From Rhizobium sp. BK376 (GTDB lineage: Bacteria > Pseudomonadota > Alphaproteobacteria > Rhizobiales > Rhizobiaceae), in NCBI RefSeq assembly GCF_004341625.1, contig NZ_SLZG01000031.1:1-47307 (forward strand): a stretch of DNA of 47,307 nt, written 5' to 3'. The notes beneath the pieces are model-generated. The model saw only the letters and a list, made by a program, of their open reading frames with translations. It was not told where the DNA came from and ran no database searches. The position numbers were made by a program, and so were the translations under genes. This document shows positions 8,313 through 15,678 of this stretch, piece after piece; position 1 is the stretch's first letter, and each line of letters opens with the position of its first letter.

Positions 8313-9042
8313 GGAAAAGCTCCGCTGCGGTCTGGGGCGCCATGGCCTTCAGCAGTTCGGCAGGTGTCGAGACGCCGCAATCTTCGGTCTTCACCACCCT
8401 GCCGCCGCGCAGGATCGAAATCCGATCGGAAAGGGACATGACCTCATCCATGCGGTGCGTGATGAAAAGCAGCAAAGCGCCCTCGCCGGCCAGCTGACGC
8501 ATGAGCCGGAAGACGGATTCACGATCCGCATAGTCGAGCGCCGCCGTCACCTCGTCGAGGATGAGAACGCGCGGCCTGCGCACCACGGCGCGGGCAAGCA
8601 CGATGAGCTGCTGCGCAGCAAGCGGCAGCGAGCCTGCGGGCGCATCGAGCGGAACGTCGGTTATCGCGAAACGACCGAGCGCGGCGGCGGCGGTTTCGCG
8701 GCGCTTGTCGCGCCGGATACGGCGCTTGAAAGGACTGTCGAGACCGAGAAGAATATTGTCCGTCACCGTTCGATCGGGCGCAATCAGCACCTCCTGGAAC
8801 ACGGTCGCGAAGCCGACGGCCTGGAAATCGGCCGGCGCCTTGCCACTCAAGGGTTTGCCATCGAGGCGCATGGTGCCGCCATCCGGCTCGACGATGCCCG
8901 ACAGCAGCTTCACCATCGTGCTTTTTCCCGAGCCGTTTTCGCCGAGGATCGTATGCACCGTCCCCTGGCGAAAAGCGATCGTGGCGTCCGAAAGGGCCAC
9001 CGTCTCGCCATAGCGCTTGGAGACGTTTTCAATATCCAGCAT
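8305..9042 (-). CDS. Sugar ABC transporter ATPase, N-terminal half as a separate protein
   Basis: This 245-residue protein is the first ATPase domain of an RbsA-like transporter ATPase. It has a perfect Walker A motif (GENGSGKST, about residues 34-42), a Q-loop around FATVFQEVL, Walker B (RVLILDEVTAAL) and the switch histidine in ITHRMDE. Its ABC signature is degenerate: the usual LSGGQ position reads LPLAAQQL. The partner half has the reverse pattern (weak P-loop, good signature), so the composite site formed by this P-loop and the partner signature is probably the hydrolysing one. It is preceded by an 81-base gap with a hairpin after the binding-protein gene. Confidence 0.88.
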   Translation of the reverse strand: MLDIENVSKRYGETVALSDATIAFRQGTVHTILGENGSGKSTMVKLLSGIVEPDGGTMRLDGKPLSGKAPADFQAVGFATVFQEVLIAPDRTVTDNILLGLDSPFKRRIRRDKRRETAAAALGRFAITDVPLDAPAGSLPLAAQQLIVLARAVVRRPRVLILDEVTAALDYADRESVFRLMRQLAGEGALLLFITHRMDEVMSLSDRISILRGGRVVKTEDCGVSTPAELLKAMAPQTAAELFHA

Positions 9043-9062
9043 GTCTCACTCATGAATAAAGG

Positions 9063-9088
9063 GGATCGCAACCCATCGGCTGCGATCC
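9063..9088 (-). promoter_or_regulatory. Hairpin between binding-protein and ATPase genes
   Basis: GGATCGCA (9063-9070) and TGCGATCC (9081-9088) form a perfect 8-base stem with a 10-base loop. It sits in the only sizeable gap of the operon, just after the binding-protein gene. Hairpins at this place in ABC-importer operons commonly stabilise the upstream message or weaken read-through, giving excess binding protein. No T-run follows, so complete termination is unlikely. Confidence 0.5.
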
Positions 9089-9123
9089 GGCTTCGTCACT
9101 TTATCAGATCACCTGCTACCACA

Positions 9124-10311
9124 TCACTTGGCGCAAGCGTCCGGCGTCTTCGAGTAATCCCAGCCGATGGTCGGCTTGGCGCCCGTGAAATAGGCGTCCA
9201 GCAGATCTTCCGGCATCGGATCGGTCGGCGGAACCGGGAAGACAGAGACGGCATCCGGCGTCATGCAGTCCTTGTACCACTTGCCGAGATCGGCTTCATG
9301 CACCGCCGGGATCGGGATCATCAGCGTGTTCAGCTTCGGCTTCTGGCCATCGAGCATGCGCGCCGCGACACGGAAGAGCGTCTGGGCGGTCCAGTGCGGC
9401 AGCAGCGCATGGCCTTCGAAGCGGTACTTGTCCGGATTGGCCTTCCAGTAGCCGAGCGCATCGCCGGTCAAGGAACCCGTGATCAGCGGTGCCGGGCGAC
9501 CTGCCTGGGCGAAGGCTTCGGCAATCACGCGGCTTTCGCTGCCCGTCGACCAAACGGCATCGATCTGGGCCGGGTTGGTCGCGATCGCCTGCAGGACGAC
9601 GGTCTTCGTCACATTGGCCGTCCAGTTGCCGTTGACGCTGCGCGAGACCTTCAGGCCCTTGTCCTCTTTCAGCGCCTTGTCGGCACCCTGGCGCTCCTGG
9701 GCGACGATCGGATGGCCGGCAATGCCTTCGACCATCAACACATTGCCGCCTGACGGCAGCGACTTGTTGATGGCGGACATCATGTCGTAGCCCCAGCGGG
9801 CATAGTTGCTGTCGACATTGATGGCATCAGGGCTGGTGACCGAGCCTGCGGCCGTGATGAAGGGAATGCCGGCCTTGGCAGCAGCGGCGACAGCATCGTC
9901 CAGCGCCGTGGCGGAACCCGGGATCGAGGTGATGATCGAGCACTTCTTGTCGATGAAGGCGCGGATCTGGTTGATCTGCTGGCTCACATCGTTGTTGCTG
10001 TCGGAGACTTCGAAGCTGGATACGGTACCGTCGGCGATCAGGCCATCGACGAGGCGCTTCAGCTCCTTGGTGACTGTCACGCGCCAGGGATTGCCCTGGT
10101 AGGATTCCGAGTGGCACCATTTCCAGGGCTTCGGTGGCGGGGTCCAGTTGTCCCAGGCCGAGGGCAGGATCTTCTGAGGCGCGCCGTCGTATTGTGCCTT
10201 GAGCGGATCCGGCAGGGCGCCGACGACGGAAGCCACATCTGCAGCATGGGCGTGCGCTATCATCGCCAGCACCGCCGTTGCGGCCATCACGCCGCTCATC
10301 ATTCTCTTCAT
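9124..10311 (-). CDS. Periplasmic sugar-binding protein of the ABC importer
   Basis: This 395-residue protein has an export signal (MKRMMSGVMAATAVLAMIAH, with cleavage likely after AHA) and the two-lobed periplasmic-binding fold of the ribose-type family (Peripla_BP_4): QINQIRAFIDKKCSIITSIP in the first lobe, AAKAGIPFITAAG, and a second lobe with DAVWSTGSESRVIAEAF. At nearly 400 residues it is longer than typical ribose- or galactose-binding proteins (about 300-330). It is the first gene of the importer operon. ATG 10311 is chosen because GGAGGAG lies seven bases upstream; a GTG two codons earlier is too close to it. The ligand is unknown; the neighbouring lactonase suggests an aldose or its oxidised form. 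Confidence 0.88.
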   Translation of the reverse strand: MKRMMSGVMAATAVLAMIAHAHAADVASVVGALPDPLKAQYDGAPQKILPSAWDNWTPPPKPWKWCHSESYQGNPWRVTVTKELKRLVDGLIADGTVSSFEVSDSNNDVSQQINQIRAFIDKKCSIITSIPGSATALDDAVAAAAKAGIPFITAAGSVTSPDAINVDSNYARWGYDMMSAINKSLPSGGNVLMVEGIAGHPIVAQERQGADKALKEDKGLKVSRSVNGNWTANVTKTVVLQAIATNPAQIDAVWSTGSESRVIAEAFAQAGRPAPLITGSLTGDALGYWKANPDKYRFEGHALLPHWTAQTLFRVAARMLDGQKPKLNTLMIPIPAVHEADLGKWYKDCMTPDAVSVFPVPPTDPMPEDLLDAYFTGAKPTIGWDYSKTPDACAK

Positions 10312-10422
10312 ATCCACTCTCCTCCATATGTTGGCCCGCCTCGCGCGGGCATCTCGGTGCCTGACAAGCGTCGACGAAGTCGACCCCCTGCCATTCCCGA
10401 TTTCCTCCTACCTCATCTTCTT

Positions 10423-10443
10423 ATGTGAAGAGTATTTTCACAT
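10423..10443. promoter_or_regulatory. Palindromic operator candidate between importer and lactonase genes
   Basis: ATGTGAA (10423-10429) and TTCACAT (10437-10443) form a perfect inverted repeat with a 7-base AT-rich spacer. It lies in the 266-base divergent region between the binding-protein gene and the lactonase gene, next to a possible reverse-strand -35 (TTGTCA) and a forward TTGACA at 10454-10459. The half-site spacing does not fit CRP (TGTGA-N6-TCACA). A LacI-, GntR- or DeoR-type sugar regulator is plausible, but no regulator gene is in the window. Confidence 0.55.
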
Positions 10444-10577
10444 ATGGATTATTTTGACAAGTGGGAGCCGAAAGCTGTGGCTTCCTTCATAGGCCGTGAT
10501 TATATCGCGAAACGTCGTATTTTCGCCGAGGTTCAGGCAGTGCATACGATTTGAATAGCGATTTTTGGAGGAGTGTA

Positions 10578-11672
10578 ATGGGCCTGAAATATCTGGTTTT
10601 TGTCGGAACTCTCAACCGTGCGGCGCCATATTTCCAGGGTGCCAACGGCGACGGTCTTTCGGTCTACAGCTTTGACGAGGACACGCTTGCCCTCGAGAGG
10701 CTGGCCAATGTTCCCGATATCGAGAATCCGACCTTCCTCTCCGTCGATGCGAGCGGCAATTACGTCTATGCAAATTCCGAAGTCTTCGGCTGGAAGGAAG
10801 GTCTCGTAAGCGCCTTCCGTTTCGACCGCGAAGCCGGCACGCTCGACTACATCAATATGCAGCCGTCGCTTGGCAGCATCACCGCCCAGAATGCCGTTAC
10901 GCGCGACAATCGCAAGCTGCTTGTCGTCAACTACGGCATGGGTTCGGGCGGCCCCGATCAGGCGGCCATCGTCTACGGGCTAAGAGGTGACGGCGGGCTG
11001 ACGCCACCGATATCGAGCGTTGCCCGCGAGGGAACCGGACCGAATACCGACCGGCAGGAACGAAGCCACGCACACAGCATCACCGAGATTGCCGGCAATA
11101 TCGTCATCCTCGCCGATCTCGGAACGGACAGCCTCGCCTCCTACCGACTGTCGGCCGACGGCACGCTGGAAGAGCTCGCGGACACCAAGACCGCGCCCGG
11201 TGCCGGACCGCGTCATGTGGCCTTGCATCCAAACGGGCAACTCCTCTTTGTCATGAACGAACTGGATTCAACGATTGCCAGTTTCACAATCGATGCGAAG
11301 AGTGGCGTGCTGACCGCAGCCGATGCCCAGCCGGCCGTTCCCGAAGAGGCAAGATCGAAAAATCACTGTGCCGATATCCAGATCTCGCCGGACGGGCGTT
11401 TTCTCTATGGCTCCAACCGCGGTCACGACAGCATCGTGGTTTTCGAAACAGATCCGGAGAACGGCAAGCTTTCTCACGTCGGTTTCTTTCCCTGTGGCGG
11501 CGCGACACCACGCAATCTGGCCCTGACGCCCTCCGGCCGCCATCTGTTCTGCGCGAACCAGAATGCCGACCGGATTTCGATTTTCGAGCGGGATGTCCAG
11601 ACCGGTGCGCTTGCCGATACCGGCCAGGCAATCGAAGTCGGAACGCCGATGTGCGTGCGCATCGTGCGCTGA
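10578..11672 (+). CDS. Beta-propeller lactonase (6-phosphogluconolactonase-like)
   Basis: A 364-residue cytosolic protein of the seven-bladed lactonase family (PF10282), which hydrolyses sugar lactones. It opens with a first blade (KYLVFVGTLNRAAPYFQG) and has repeated blade motifs such as NPTFLSVDASGNYVYANSE, GPRHVALHPNGQLLFVMNEL, DIQISPDGRFLYGSNRGHDS and ATPRNLALTPSGRHLFCANQ. ATG 10578 is used because GGAGGAG precedes it by four bases; the frame extends to 10551 without that support. It is divergent from the sugar importer, consistent with a joint pathway in which an imported aldose is oxidised to a lactone. The true substrate is not visible. Confidence 0.85.
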   Translation: MGLKYLVFVGTLNRAAPYFQGANGDGLSVYSFDEDTLALERLANVPDIENPTFLSVDASGNYVYANSEVFGWKEGLVSAFRFDREAGTLDYINMQPSLGSITAQNAVTRDNRKLLVVNYGMGSGGPDQAAIVYGLRGDGGLTPPISSVAREGTGPNTDRQERSHAHSITEIAGNIVILADLGTDSLASYRLSADGTLEELADTKTAPGAGPRHVALHPNGQLLFVMNELDSTIASFTIDAKSGVLTAADAQPAVPEEARSKNHCADIQISPDGRFLYGSNRGHDSIVVFETDPENGKLSHVGFFPCGGATPRNLALTPSGRHLFCANQNADRISIFERDVQTGALADTGQAIEVGTPMCVRIVR

Positions 11673-11721
11673 CCACTGACCGAGCAGCCGGCTCTGCGCT
11701 ACGACGCGCGAACGGGAAGGA

Positions 11722-12678
11722 TCAGGCTTTGACCATCCCGTTCGCCATCAGCCAGGTGACGGCCTCCTGGACCGCCTGCAGCGAAGTATAGCGCGGCGCA
11801 TAGCCGAGGAGACGCTGCGCCTTGGCGATCGAGCAGTTCGGGCTGCGGGCGATATGCTCCCATGTCGCCTTTGCGTCCTCCGGCGACTGGCTTTCAGCCC
11901 ATTTCTCGTAAGGCAGAAATTCAAGGTTTGGCTCCCGCCCGAACCAGCGCGACATCGCCTCGGCATATCCTCTCAAGGTCAGGGCTCCGCTGGAAACCGC
12001 ATGAAAACTCTCGCCGATCGACGCGCTCCAGTTGGCGATCGCACCCATGAACATGGCCGCGACATCGTCGGCATGAACGTGATGCACTGTCTCGAGACCG
12101 AAATTGGGGAGAGCGAGCAGGTCTCCCCGCGCCAGGGTCGAAAACACCGAGTTGTTGAAATTGCCGGCGGGATTGAGAGGCGCCCAGCCGGGACCGACGA
12201 TATGGCCGGGATGAATGAGGGTCGCCGGAAAGCCCTTGTGTCGCGCCTGTTCAAGGAGATAGGTCTCGATCGCTGCCTTTTGCGTTCCGTACTCACCGAA
12301 TGGGCGCTTGGGCGCGTCCTCCGGCGTCGGCACGACGGTCGAATGACCATGGGTCCAGATGGTGCCGGTGTGCAGGAAATGGCCGACATGCCCCGACAGG
12401 GCTTCCACGAGATTCCGAGCGCTTTCCAGCTTGAAGCAGATCATGTCGACGACGATCTCGGGCTTGAGGGCGCGGATGGCGGGGCCAAACTCGCCAGATT
12501 TCTCCATTGTCTCGCGGTCCATCTGCCGCTGCTCGACGGCGGACCAACCCTGATGCGGCAGGTAGGGTTTTGCTTGGCCGCGGCTGACCGTGACGACATC
12601 ATGTCCCGCCTCGACGAGCCTCGGAACCAGATAGGTGCCCACGTGCCCGGTCGCTCCGATCACCACCACTTTTGCCAT
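11722..12678 (-). CDS. NAD-dependent epimerase/dehydratase (extended SDR)
   Basis: A 318-residue extended short-chain dehydrogenase. The N-terminus has a Rossmann motif (VIGATGHVGTYLVPRL, residues 5-20). The catalytic Tyr-Lys pair is in GEYGTQKAAIE (about residues 128-138), preceded by a TGTIW segment in place of the usual Ser-Thr region. ATG 12678 has a strong GAGGAGGAG site. It converges on the lactonase gene with only about 50 bases between the two stops and is probably part of the same sugar pathway, although it could equally modify a nucleotide sugar. The sequence does not identify the substrate. Confidence 0.82.
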   Translation of the reverse strand: MAKVVVIGATGHVGTYLVPRLVEAGHDVVTVSRGQAKPYLPHQGWSAVEQRQMDRETMEKSGEFGPAIRALKPEIVVDMICFKLESARNLVEALSGHVGHFLHTGTIWTHGHSTVVPTPEDAPKRPFGEYGTQKAAIETYLLEQARHKGFPATLIHPGHIVGPGWAPLNPAGNFNNSVFSTLARGDLLALPNFGLETVHHVHADDVAAMFMGAIANWSASIGESFHAVSSGALTLRGYAEAMSRWFGREPNLEFLPYEKWAESQSPEDAKATWEHIARSPNCSIAKAQRLLGYAPRYTSLQAVQEAVTWLMANGMVKA

Positions 12679-13100
12679 GCCATCTCCTCCTCGATATCAG
12701 CATAGGTCTTCCAGATAGGCCCAAGCTAGCGCGGGATAGTTTCGCTGCCAGCGCGACCTATTGTTCCAGGGAGGCGTCCCAACGCATATTTTGGGCCCTC
12801 AACAACCCAAGAGCGAAAAAACGGCCCATATCCCTGTGGTATTTTTATTCGCGCGAAAACGTGCGATGACGCCATAAAAACACGCAAAAGTAGATGACGG
12901 CATGGTTAAACGATTTATTCTGCTGAGGTCGATGGGACTATATTCCCTCCCGCCTCCGACTTTCGTCGGAACCTAAATCACCACAGAAGGTTTTAATAGA
13001 CTGGCGACCATCTGCAAAAGACTTTCGTCAGTTGGTTGAATTCACAGCCCTCTTAAAATATATTGGTTTTAAGGGCCTAACTTGAGGAGCACGGACTCCG
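12679..13100. other. Control region upstream of exoX
   Basis: About 420 bases between the divergent epimerase and exoX genes, AT-rich toward exoX. It contains a perfect small stem, TCCGAC-TTTC-GTCGGA (12955-12970), and a larger palindrome described separately (13047-13076). GAGGAG at 13084-13089 is the ribosome-binding site for exoX. No gene is seen. Confidence 0.5.
13047..13076. promoter_or_regulatory. AT-rich palindrome immediately before exoX
   Basis: GCCCTCTTAAAA (13047-13058) pairs with TTTTAAGGGC (13067-13076), with one unpaired C and an 8-base AT-rich spacer. It ends only eight bases before the exoX ribosome-binding site. It may be an operator overlapping the promoter or a hairpin in the mRNA leader. 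Rhizobial exo genes are controlled by MucR/RosR and by ChvI, but I cannot say that either binds here. Confidence 0.5.
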
Positions 13101-13430
13101 ATGAGTTTTTCGCAGCGTAGGGCCGCGCGAGGTAATGTCATGTACGCACCACGCGTTTTTGCAAGCATGATTGGCGCCCTTCTCGCCTTTGCCGTCGCGA
13201 CCTATTTTCTGACACAATCGCTCCCAAGAACGCTTATTGAGACGATTATCTGCGCCATTTTGCTGCAGGTAGGCTATTTTCTGGGAGTTCTCTATCTCTC
13301 CTGGAAAGAAACCAAGGCGCGCAGGGCGCGGCTTGGTGACGGCAAGACGATGGGCGTCGGCCATACCGACGACACGTCCGTGGGCTTGCCGACTTCCAAT
13401 ATGAACCGTTCAGAGCCGCTTAATCGCTGA
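13101..13430 (+). CDS. exoX: ExoX/SyrA-family regulator of exopolysaccharide production
   Basis: This 109-residue protein matches the small inner-membrane family that includes ExoX, PsiA and SyrA. It has two membrane helices (RVFASMIGALLAFAVATYFL and IICAILLQVGYFLGVLYL) followed by WKETKARRAR and a polar tail. ExoX represses exopolysaccharide synthesis after transcription, by acting against the priming transferase ExoY; SyrA instead raises exo expression, so the direction of effect here is inferred from the genetic context. The ATG at 13101 has GAGGAG 11 bases upstream. The ATG at 13140 (MYAPRVF) starts where the homologues usually begin and is an alternative. In S. meliloti exoX neighbours exoY, which is absent here. 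Confidence 0.82.
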   Translation: MSFSQRRAARGNVMYAPRVFASMIGALLAFAVATYFLTQSLPRTLIETIICAILLQVGYFLGVLYLSWKETKARRARLGDGKTMGVGHTDDTSVGLPTSNMNRSEPLNR

Positions 13431-13551
13431 TCCAGCTGCAAGCGGCGGTCTCTTCGGATTTCATTGTCCTCGTAACATCTTGTGAGCCGGTCTGAGGTTG
13501 TCCTGTGAGGCATCCTGTCCTAAGTCGTTGACCTGAACGATGGAGGTTGAC

Positions 13552-14562
13552 GTGACAGAGACGGCAGCAAACAACGTATGCGTCATCATCGCGGCCAAGA
13601 ACGCGGCGGATACGATCGAACTCGCAATTGCCTCCGCATTGCGGGAAACAGAAGTCGCCGAAGTGGTTGTCATCGATGACGGCTCATCGGACAGGACCGC
13701 GCAGGCGGCGCGAGACGCCGATGATGGAACGGGTCGGCTTGTCGTCGTTGAATTCGAAAAGAATCGCGGACCTGCCGGCGCGCGCAATCATGCGATCGAG
13801 ATTTCCAGGTCTCCGCTCATCGCCATTCTTGATGCCGACGACTTCTTCTTTCCCGGTCGCTTCAAGCCGATGCTTCAGGCAGATGATTGGGATTTTGTCG
13901 CCGACAATATCGCCTTCGTTGAGGCCGAGACCGTGCCGAGCGCCCACACCAAGCTCGACCATTTCCATCCGCAGCCGCTTTTCCTTGATCTCGTCGCCTT
14001 CGTGGAGGGCAACATCACGCGCAAAGGTGTGCGGCGCGGCGAGATCGGCTTCCTGAAGCCGATCATGCGCCGATCCTTCCTCGATGCGCATGGCCTTCGC
14101 TACAACGAGAGCCTGAGGCTGGGCGAGGATTACGATCTCTACGTCCGGGCGCTCGCGAGAGGCGCGCGCTACAAGATCATACATAGCTGCGGTTATGGCG
14201 CCGTCGTGCGCGGAAACTCGCTGAGCGGCAGCCACAGGACCGAGGATCTGCGCCGGCTTTACGAAGCCGACCGCGCCATCCTTTCAAGCTCACCATTATC
14301 GCCGGAAGCCGCCGAAGCGATCCGTCGGCATGAGCGGCACATCCGGGGCCGCTACGAGCTGCGGCACTTCCTCGACCTCAAATCGAAATCCGGGCCGGGC
14401 GCGGCACTCGCCTATTCGCTGGCAAATCTCGGCGCCGTGCCGGCGATTGCCGGCGGCATCTTCCAGGACAAGACCGAACGCTTCCGCAAGAACGGAGTGC
14501 CCGTGGCGACAGCAGGCCCCAAGGGGCTTCGCTATCTCCTACAGGCACCCGCCGAAGGCTGA
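13552..14562 (+). CDS. exoU: ExoU-like glucosyltransferase
   Basis: A 336-residue GT2-family enzyme. The GT-A domain has VIIAAKNAADTIELAI (nucleotide-sugar site), VVVIDDGSSD, the acceptor-side GPAGARNHAIE and the metal-binding DADDFFFPGR (about residues 85-95), with a later GEDYDLYVRAL typical of ExoO/ExoU. In succinoglycan assembly ExoU adds the sixth sugar (beta-1,6-glucose) to the lipid-linked repeat at the inner membrane. Assignment to ExoU rather than ExoO rests on gene order (after exoX, beside exoV and exoW). GTG 13552 is preferred because GGAGG lies five bases upstream; an ATG 12 bases earlier lacks a site. It is paralogous to exoO in this window. Confidence 0.78.
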   Translation: MTETAANNVCVIIAAKNAADTIELAIASALRETEVAEVVVIDDGSSDRTAQAARDADDGTGRLVVVEFEKNRGPAGARNHAIEISRSPLIAILDADDFFFPGRFKPMLQADDWDFVADNIAFVEAETVPSAHTKLDHFHPQPLFLDLVAFVEGNITRKGVRRGEIGFLKPIMRRSFLDAHGLRYNESLRLGEDYDLYVRALARGARYKIIHSCGYGAVVRGNSLSGSHRTEDLRRLYEADRAILSSSPLSPEAAEAIRRHERHIRGRYELRHFLDLKSKSGPGAALAYSLANLGAVPAIAGGIFQDKTERFRKNGVPVATAGPKGLRYLLQAPAEG

Positions 14563-14567
14563 GAGCC

Positions 14568-14617
14568 AGAGCGGGATGCCGAAAAGTGTGTGCGGCTTTC
14601 GGTTCACATCCCGCTCT
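14568..14617. repeat. Rhizobial intergenic palindromic repeat
   Basis: AGAGCGGGATG (14568-14578) and CATCCCGCTCT (14607-14617) form a perfect inverted repeat, with an inner GCCGAAA/TTTCGGT pairing as well. The sequence, including GAAAAGTGTG in the left arm, matches what I know as a repeat dispersed in Rhizobium intergenic regions. It lies six bases after the exoU stop, in the gap between convergent exoU and exoV, where it could act as a two-way terminator. Confidence 0.75.
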
Positions 14618-14640
14618 AACTTAGAGACGGTTACGGCGCG

Positions 14641-15585
14641 TCAGAAATAGTCGCGCCGAACCGTTCCGATGACATCGAGAAGCATCTGCTTGCGGCTTGC
14701 CAGCACCGAGTCGGCGCTGAGCTGCGGCTTTGCCTTGCTCGCCTGCCAGAGAGCGAGCGCTGAAGGAGCAGCAAGCGCCTGCTTCGCCATAGACCTCAAC
14801 GAAGTCTGCTTCGGCTCGGCCACAAGCACGGTCTCGTCGAAGTGACGCTTGTTCGGATCGTCTACAGGCGGATCCGTATGGTCGAAATCCATGCCCCAGA
14901 AGCGCGCGCCCTTGATGATCGCTTCCGCACGGGTGGAGACCGGAACGTGTTTCGGCGCATAGGTGACGCCGACGGTCCGCGCCCAGTCGTTCCATTTGAA
15001 GCTGTTGATCGAACGCGAAGTGCTGACCGCAATCCACGGCACGCGAAATGCATCGGCAAGGATGGCGCCGTGCATCGATTCAGCGACGATCAGTTCCGAT
15101 TGCGCTATCTCACGGATGACCGCCTTCGCTTCGCCGCGCGGATCGAGATAGGAAAGGCCGACAGTCTTGCAGATCTCCGGCCAGAGGCCGGCGACAGCAG
15201 ATTCCCAATGGGGAATGAATGTGCGCCGGCCGTTCTTCGACAGGTTCTGGAATTCCGGCATGTCAGTGACCATCACTGCCGGATCGATGATGCCCTTTTC
15301 CGCGGGCAGACCGACCTTCTCCGCCGTGAGCGGCCCGCGCACGCAGCGTATGTCCCATTCGGCCGCGTTGCTCATATCGGGAAGCGCGCCGTAGCCGAAG
15401 CCGCTGCCGATCACGAGTTTGTGGATGCCTTCGGGAAGAAGCGCCTTGTTGAGAACAGTGCCGACGCCGACAAGCATGGTGTCGTGACGCACGTCGCGAA
15501 GGCCGGGGAGCAGAAAGTCCCAGAGCCAGAGATTGAGATCGTCACCGAAATTACCGTGATCGGATTCCCAGTAGAATGGCTTCAT
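14641..15585 (-). CDS. exoV: ExoV-like pyruvyltransferase
   Basis: A 314-residue enzyme of the polysaccharide pyruvyltransferase family (PF04230). In succinoglycan it places a ketal pyruvate on the terminal glucose from phosphoenolpyruvate. The family's N-terminal NFGDDLNLWLWDFLL, the GSGFGYG loop, RGPLTAEKVG and the conserved SMHGAILADAFRVPW (about residues 175-190) are all present. ATG 15585 has GGAG six bases upstream. It lies downstream of exoW on the same strand, separated by 93 bases with two hairpins. Without pyruvylation the repeat units of the classical polymer are not assembled, so this gene supports an acidic succinoglycan-like product. Confidence 0.85.
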   Translation of the reverse strand: MKPFYWESDHGNFGDDLNLWLWDFLLPGLRDVRHDTMLVGVGTVLNKALLPEGIHKLVIGSGFGYGALPDMSNAAEWDIRCVRGPLTAEKVGLPAEKGIIDPAVMVTDMPEFQNLSKNGRRTFIPHWESAVAGLWPEICKTVGLSYLDPRGEAKAVIREIAQSELIVAESMHGAILADAFRVPWIAVSTSRSINSFKWNDWARTVGVTYAPKHVPVSTRAEAIIKGARFWGMDFDHTDPPVDDPNKRHFDETVLVAEPKQTSLRSMAKQALAAPSALALWQASKAKPQLSADSVLASRKQMLLDVIGTVRRDYF

Positions 15586-15615
15586 TCATGTCTCCATTGA
15601 TTTTAAGGGAGGCAA

Positions 15616-15678
15616 GACGCGGCTTTTGCCGCGTCGGGATTGTGTTTGACCTTCGCCTGCATGCTGCAGGTGCGAAGG
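15616..15678 (-). terminator. Two stem-loops between exoW and exoV
   Basis: GACGCGGC-TTTT-GCCGCGTC (15616-15635) is a perfect 8-base stem with a 4-base loop. Beside it, 15650-15678 pairs CCTTCGC plus CTGCA with TGCAG plus GTGCGAAGG, directly after the exoW stop. Neither is followed by a T-run on the reverse strand, so they may be weak terminators or RNA processing/stability sites that lower exoV relative to exoW. Confidence 0.5.

Noticed and set aside
10424..10442. TGTGA...TCACA as a CRP site
   Set aside because: Spacing between half-sites is nine bases, not six, so it does not fit CRP.
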